A DNA stretch of 64,000 bases, from NCBI GenBank assembly GCA_027625915.1, contig JANTQA010000023.1, positions 10,292,001 through 10,356,000 of the forward strand, given 5' to 3'. How positions within the stretch are numbered: the first letter of the stretch is position 1; every line of letters begins with the position of its first letter. The notes below the pieces were generated by a model, which was not told the DNA's origin, searched no databases, and saw only the letters and a list, made by a program, of their open reading frames with translations. This DNA is from Anaeramoeba flamelloides (lineage: Eukaryota > Metamonada > Anaeramoebidae). Of this stretch, positions 59,632-64,000 are shown in pieces. The translations under genes were made by a program, and so were the position numbers.

Positions 59632-60394
59632 TGGTTTAACTTCTGCACAAATCATTAAAATTTATAAGGTTTTGTAATTGGTGTTAAATAAGATTAGTAG
59701 TAAATGGTTCAAATAATTCCAAAAAAAACTTATAATAAATATTATTGAACAATAAATTATTTTTTTTTTTAACAAAGAATCAAAATTAAAAATTGTTCGT
59801 TTTGGAAATTTTTAATTCAAATCCTTTTCCAAATCGAAAGATCAAAATCAAAATAATGATAATATTACTTTATTAATAAATTAATATCAAGTACATCCAA
59901 AATTAACTATTTTTATGATGTTTAAAATTTTCAAAGATTTACTTAATACTTCTCAACATAAAAAAATTCTCAAGACTTATTCATTTTTTGTTTCCCTTTT
60001 TTATCAAACTTTTTGTAACATCAATATATTTTCAAGATTTCAGAAATAATTTGTCACAAGAATCCCAAAGTTAATTATTGAATTTTTTGGCAATAAAATT
60101 AATTTTTTCGTAACTAATCTATTTTTCTAGATAAATTTAAGAAATAAATTTTCCAACTTTGTAGTCTTTAGATTGATAATTAAACTTTTAAATTTATCAA
60201 TTTGTAGATTTTTTTCCAAAATTCTTGGATTATTTTATAATACATAGATCATTTCGAATTGAACAGATAAATTATTTCAAATATTTTACTATGAGAATTT
60301 TTTGAGACATATAGACCATCACGAACTAATGGGATTAATATCCAATCAACAACATACTTTGGTCCTAGGCTTCTCTTTGGTAGAATCTATTCCC
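59632..60394 (-). mobile_element. Long TTAA-flanked TIR element, copy 2, reverse
   Basis: 763 bp. The right end, CATACTTTGGTCCTAGGCTT ... ATTCCC-TTAA, is the reverse complement of the left end of 54982-55723. The left end is diverged but alignable (TGGTTTAACTTC..., AAATCATTAAA). It shares the TTAA at 59628-59631 with the preceding element, so the two abut at one target site. Confidence 0.72.
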
Positions 60395-60693
60395 TTAAAT
60401 AAAGAAACTTTGTAAAAAAAAAGCAAAGCAATCAAATGTTTGAAAAAATGAAAAAATTGGGGTATTTCTAAATGAAAAATTCTCAGAAAGTGTACTCAAT
60501 GAGAAATTTATTTATTTTTTTGATTTTTAATTTTATGATCTTAAGAAGAACGGGCAGGTACCGCCGTTTAAGGAATAGAAAATTAAAAAAAGAGATAAAC
60601 TAAAAAATGTGTAAAAAGGAGATTTGAATGAAAAAAAATAAAAAGAAAAAAAAGACAAGTTAACTATTAAAAAAAAGAAAGCTAAAATCAAAT

Positions 60694-62310
60694 TTAGAGC
60701 ATTTCTTTGGATTGTAAGTATTCTTCGATTTGCAATAATCTATTGTATTTACATGTTCTTTCACCACGAGCGGTAGCACCAGTTTTGATGTAACCAGCAC
60801 CAACACCAACTGCAAGATCAGCAATGACAGAGTTTGTGGTTTCGCCACTTCTGTGAGAAACGATGACGTTTCCTTTGAGTTCGTTATGGATCAATCTTAC
60901 TGCTTCAAAGCCTTCCATGATTGTACCGATTTGGTTAATTTTAAGAAGAAGGGAGTTGGCCCATTTTTCTTCGATACCTTGTTTGATGAGTCTTGGGTTT
61001 GATGTTGTGACGTCATCCATGACGAGCATGATTTTGTCACCGAGTTTTTCTTGCATGGAGATCCATCCTTTGTAATCTGTTTCATGGAGACCGTCTTCAA
61101 TGGAGCAAATTGCTGGATGTCTTTCAACCAAGGCAACCCACCAATCGACTAATTCTTCGGTTGTGACCCATTCACCTTCAACGATTTCGTATTTTTGGGT
61201 CTTTTCGTCATAAAATTCGGAGGCGGCGGCGTCCATGGCAAGTCTGATGTCAGTTCCGACTGTGAATCCGGCGCTTTTGATGGCTTCTTCGATGGCTTCT
61301 AAGGCTTCGTCTGCGGTATCTAAGAGTGGTGCAAATCCACCTTCGTCACCAAGATTCTTGGCAGATACTCCGTATCTTTTGACCAACAATTTTCCTAAAT
61401 GGTGATAGACAGTGGTGACGTTTTTGAGTCTTTGGCTGAATGGGATGTCTTTGCTTGGGACAATCATAAATTCTTGGATTTTTAATTTTCCGCCTGCGTG
61501 TTTTCCTCCATTGAGAATGTTGACCATTGGGACTGGGAGGGTGAATTTCGATGGCATGTTTTCTTTTCCATAGAAATTTTCGGCAAGATACATGAATAAT
61601 GGTTGGTTTAAGAGTTTGGCACCTGCAGTGGCTAAAGCAAAACTACATGCGGTAATTGAATTTCCACCAAGCTGTTTTGAGAAAAGTAGGAGTAATAAAA
61701 TTAAAAAAAAAATAAAAATTGATAAAAAAAAAAAAAAAAAAAAGCAAAATAAAAAATTTAATACTTTTTTACTCCAAAAAGAAAATAAGTAAAAAATAAA
61801 TTTAAAATTAAAAAAAAAAAAAAAAATAAATATTACTTTTGTTTTAAGTTCAGTTCCGTCGGTTTTGCACATGATTTCATCAAGTAAAACAAGGCTTTTA
61901 AGTTCTTTTCCTTCAAGAACAGGGCTAATTTTTTCGTCGACATTTTTACAAGCCTTAAGAACACCTTTTCCAAGATATGTATTTTCATCTTTGTCACGGA
62001 GTTCAAGAGCTTCAGAGGATCCTGTAGATGCACCAGATGGGGCGCTTGATCTGGCCATTAATTTGACTTCTCCATTAATTTTACAGTAGACGTCTACTTC
62101 AACAGTTGGGTTACCTCTGGAGTCAAGGATTTGTCTTCCATGAAGATGATCAACAACTGGTGGTGGGGCTAATTCTAAAAGTTTGGCTGCAATGAATGAA
62201 AATGGTTCTTCTGGAAGCTTATCAAGACATGAGTTTAAAGCGTCTTCAAGTTTTTCGGAAATTTTATGTTTTTCAACATAAGCTCGGAGTTGGTTTTTTT
62301 TGCTTGACAC
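60694..62310 (-). CDS. ENO: Enolase with N-terminal DPY-30/RIIa-like docking module
   Basis: Catalyses 2-phosphoglycerate to phosphoenolpyruvate in glycolysis. Exons are 62310-61837 and 61671-60694; the 165-nt intron between them is stop-free and a multiple of three. The spliced protein is about 483 aa, longer than the usual 430-440. All enolase active-site elements are present: SGAST loop, GGKHAGGKLKIQEF, LGDEGGFAP, MDAAASEF, SIEDGLHETDY, VMDDVTTSNP, LLLKINQIGT, VSHRSGET and IKTGA. Ahead of the usual start (HGRQILDSRGNPTVEV) lies a 55-residue extension, LRAYVEKHKISEKLEDALNS then LDKLPEEPFSFIAAKLLEL. It has the DPY-30/RIIa pattern of two amphipathic helices with a central Pro-x-(D/E)-P, which dimerises and docks onto partner helices. 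The frame at 62310 begins with GTG and no in-frame ATG precedes the TAA upstream. An ATG split by an intron (A|TG at the AG before 62309) is the likeliest start. Confidence 0.93.
   Translation of the reverse strand: MSSKKNQLRAYVEKHKISEKLEDALNSCLDKLPEEPFSFIAAKLLELAPPPVVDHLHGRQILDSRGNPTVEVDVYCKINGEVKLMARSSAPSGASTGSSEALELRDKDENTYLGKGVLKACKNVDEKISPVLEGKELKSLVLLDEIMCKTDGTELKTKVIFIFFFFFNFKFIFYLFSFWSKKVLNFLFCFFFFFFLSIFIFFLILLLLLFSKQLGGNSITACSFALATAGAKLLNQPLFMYLAENFYGKENMPSKFTLPVPMVNILNGGKHAGGKLKIQEFMIVPSKDIPFSQRLKNVTTVYHHLGKLLVKRYGVSAKNLGDEGGFAPLLDTADEALEAIEEAIKSAGFTVGTDIRLAMDAAASEFYDEKTQKYEIVEGEWVTTEELVDWWVALVERHPAICSIEDGLHETDYKGWISMQEKLGDKIMLVMDDVTTSNPRLIKQGIEEKWANSLLLKINQIGTIMEGFEAVRLIHNELKGNVIVSHRSGETTNSVIADLAVGVGAGYIKTGATARGERTCKYNRLLQIEEYLQSKEML
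61672..61836 (-). other. Stop-free 3n intron of enolase
   Basis: 165 nt with donor GTAATA and acceptor ACAG. It is T-rich and open in the enolase frame, encoding 55 mostly Phe/Ile/Leu residues if retained. Enolase homology resumes exactly at the two borders (TELKTK then LGGNSI), which identifies it as an intron. Confidence 0.88.
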
Positions 62311-62466
62311 TTTTTTTGTTTTTAATTTGGGTTTTTTTGTTGAAAGAAAGGAGAAAAATTAAGGACAAACAAAAATTAAAGAATAAGTAATTTTTTCAAT
62401 AACCATAAAAAAAAAAAAAAAAAAAGAAGAAAAGATTTTTTTTTTGTTCAAAATCATCAACAACAA

Positions 62467-62505
<39 letters not shown>

Positions 62506-64000
62506 GTACTTTAAATGTTTTTATAAGAGATGATAGATTAAAAAAAATGAAATGGTTTAATTGAATTTCTTGTTTTGATCCTATTTCCAATTGAATATTA
62601 TAAGATAGATTTTGAAGCTTTCTTCACTTTCCAAGATTTAAAGTATCAAAAATTTTTCAGTGAGATGATTTATATTTTGATAACTATTCAGAAAAATAGA
62701 GATTTGAAACAAAGCAAATCAAAAAGTAAATAAGGATATGAATCATTAATATTATTATTCAACAAACAAATTACTAGATCACCAATCTGAAAAGACATCC
62801 TCTAAAAGAAGAAAAAAGAAAGACTTTCAACTCAAATAAAGTCGTTAAAAAATCTTTTATTAAAAGTAAAACCCATTTATTTCCTAATAATCCCAATTAA
62901 TTTTAAAACCTAACAAACTACTTTTCATTCAAATAAGAAAGATTGTTTTTAATTGAATTGTGGTGTTTGCTAACAAATATACTAATTCAAAATTACTCTT
63001 CCCTTAAGGTACTATTGTCAAAATAATGAGTACTGAAAAATTTAATTGTGTTTGAAAATAAAAAGTGTTTTTTTTTTGTTCAAGAAGACCTATATTCCAA
63101 CAATAAACCCTAAATAACTCTGTTAAAATATGGTGTTGGTTTCTTAAAGTTCTATTATTTATATAAAATTCTAAAAATATCAGATCATGTTGGAAAATTT
63201 ATCTCAAAAAAATGAAGTAAATTTTTGAGAGAATATTTTTATCATCAAAAAAAACAAAAAAATTCAAAAAAATTTAGAAAATTACGAAAATTTTTTTACT
63301 ATTTGCATTCCCAATTTAATATTTATTTAAAACATCAAGTAGTTTACATTCAAAATTGATTTGAACTTGGGTATACTACCATTTAGCGAATTAGGTTTTG
63401 AATTGTAAAGAGAAGAAAACGAAGAATGTATTAAATTTTGATAAATAAAAAATAGTCTGTGTACACGAATTATTTTGATCACCTATTTAGTTTGAGGAAT
63501 TTTTTTTACTGGTTTTACAATTTGAAAATAAACTAGATTCCATCTTATCGAAGCCCTATAAGAGACTAAAGATTCAGGGCTTGGAACCGAAAAAAGATCT
63601 CATATTTTTAATAATAAATTCAATAAAAGTTACCACTTCTTTAAAATGAAAAATAAATAACAAACCTGATTACTAAAAAAGATAAACATTCTTAAAATAT
63701 TATTTTCAGAAATAGATTATTGTTTTCAAATTTTTGATCTGTTTTTTCTCATTTTTCCAAAGTACGTCATAAGTGGTGTAACTAGCCTTATTTTTGACAA
63801 CTACCCAACCAAAATTTAACTCAAACAATAAATATTTTCCAACAGAAGAAATAATTAAAACTAATTAATGGGATTGTAACAACACATAAACATAAAATAG
63901 GGTTCTTTAAATAAATACTAAAAAAGAATTATGAAGATATTGAAAGATTAAAATGAAATTTTTTAACAAAAAAATGAGAAAAAAGTTATTTTTTGAATTT
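62311..64000. other. Enolase upstream region
   Basis: Contains an A-run of 35 at 62468-62502, next to (CAA)n, and a T-rich stretch typical of the 5' flank. A possible 5' exon border, GTACAAC on the minus strand near 62510, could supply the A of a split start codon. From about 63690 the sequence resembles the family F left part at 20660 (TTTTCAGAAATnnAnTATTG). No gene is recognised up to the window end. Confidence 0.4.
62468..62502. repeat. Poly-A/poly-T tract
   Basis: 35 consecutive A on the plus strand, i.e. a T-run about 160-190 bp upstream of the enolase frame on its own strand. It could be an intronic polypyrimidine tract or a promoter T-tract. Confidence 0.9.

Noticed and set aside
60545-60600. 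tRNA-like GC patch
   Set aside because: No acceptor stem, T-loop or anticodon arm can be drawn.

Overview
The window is strongly AT-rich eukaryotic nuclear DNA. Genes are split by GT-AG introns, proteins carry long Asn/Lys/Glu low-complexity stretches, and there are no operons, Shine-Dalgarno sites or tRNA/rRNA genes. The gene set (Rab, TBC1D22-type RabGAP, importin alpha, HGH1, FKBP-TPR immunophilin, Piezo channel, enolase) is housekeeping or membrane-traffic type. The style (KEKEKE/NENENE linkers, AT-rich introns, scattered MITEs) suggests a free-living amoeboid protist. An Anaeramoeba-like metamonad or another AT-rich amoeba fits, but that placement is inference.

Layout: 2.6-3.4 kb (+) a Rab GTPase missing its P-loop exon; 6.45-7.52 kb (+) FKBP-TPR immunophilin, two exons; 8.42-16.13 kb (-) importin alpha, eight exons that join into a clean 509-codon frame; 19.1-20.3 kb (-) HGH1, single exon; 24.7-27.3 kb (-) an unrecognised basic, helical nuclear-looking protein whose frame is interrupted at three places; 31.1-39.8 kb (-) a TBC1D22/Gyp1-type RabGAP, five exons, 466 codons; 45.2-54.2 kb (-) a very large Piezo mechanosensitive channel; 60.7-62.3 kb (-) enolase carrying an N-terminal DPY-30/RIIa-like docking module. 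40.2-40.6 kb (+) holds one weak hypothetical ORF.

The space between genes, and the four longest introns, are packed with non-autonomous DNA elements with terminal inverted repeats. At least a dozen have TA at both ends (Tc1/mariner-like), five have TTAA at both ends, and one is CACTA-like. Three of the TA elements have different tips, but each carries the same subterminal block starting exactly 45 bp from the end, preceded by two near-direct repeats; they look like a diversifying family sharing one transposase architecture. Several elements are nested, up to three deep at 32-33.5 kb. No transposase gene was found. Introns are either short (115-271 bp) or long (2.0-3.8 kb), and every long one contains these elements.

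Functionally the Rab and the RabGAP belong to the same membrane-traffic pathway, but nothing in the sequence pairs them. The other genes look like unrelated housekeeping neighbours. The points most worth a second look are the docking-domain enolase with an unusual start, the shared 45-bp transposon-end architecture, the broken frame at 24.7-27.3 kb, and a small double hairpin at 8.32-8.37 kb.
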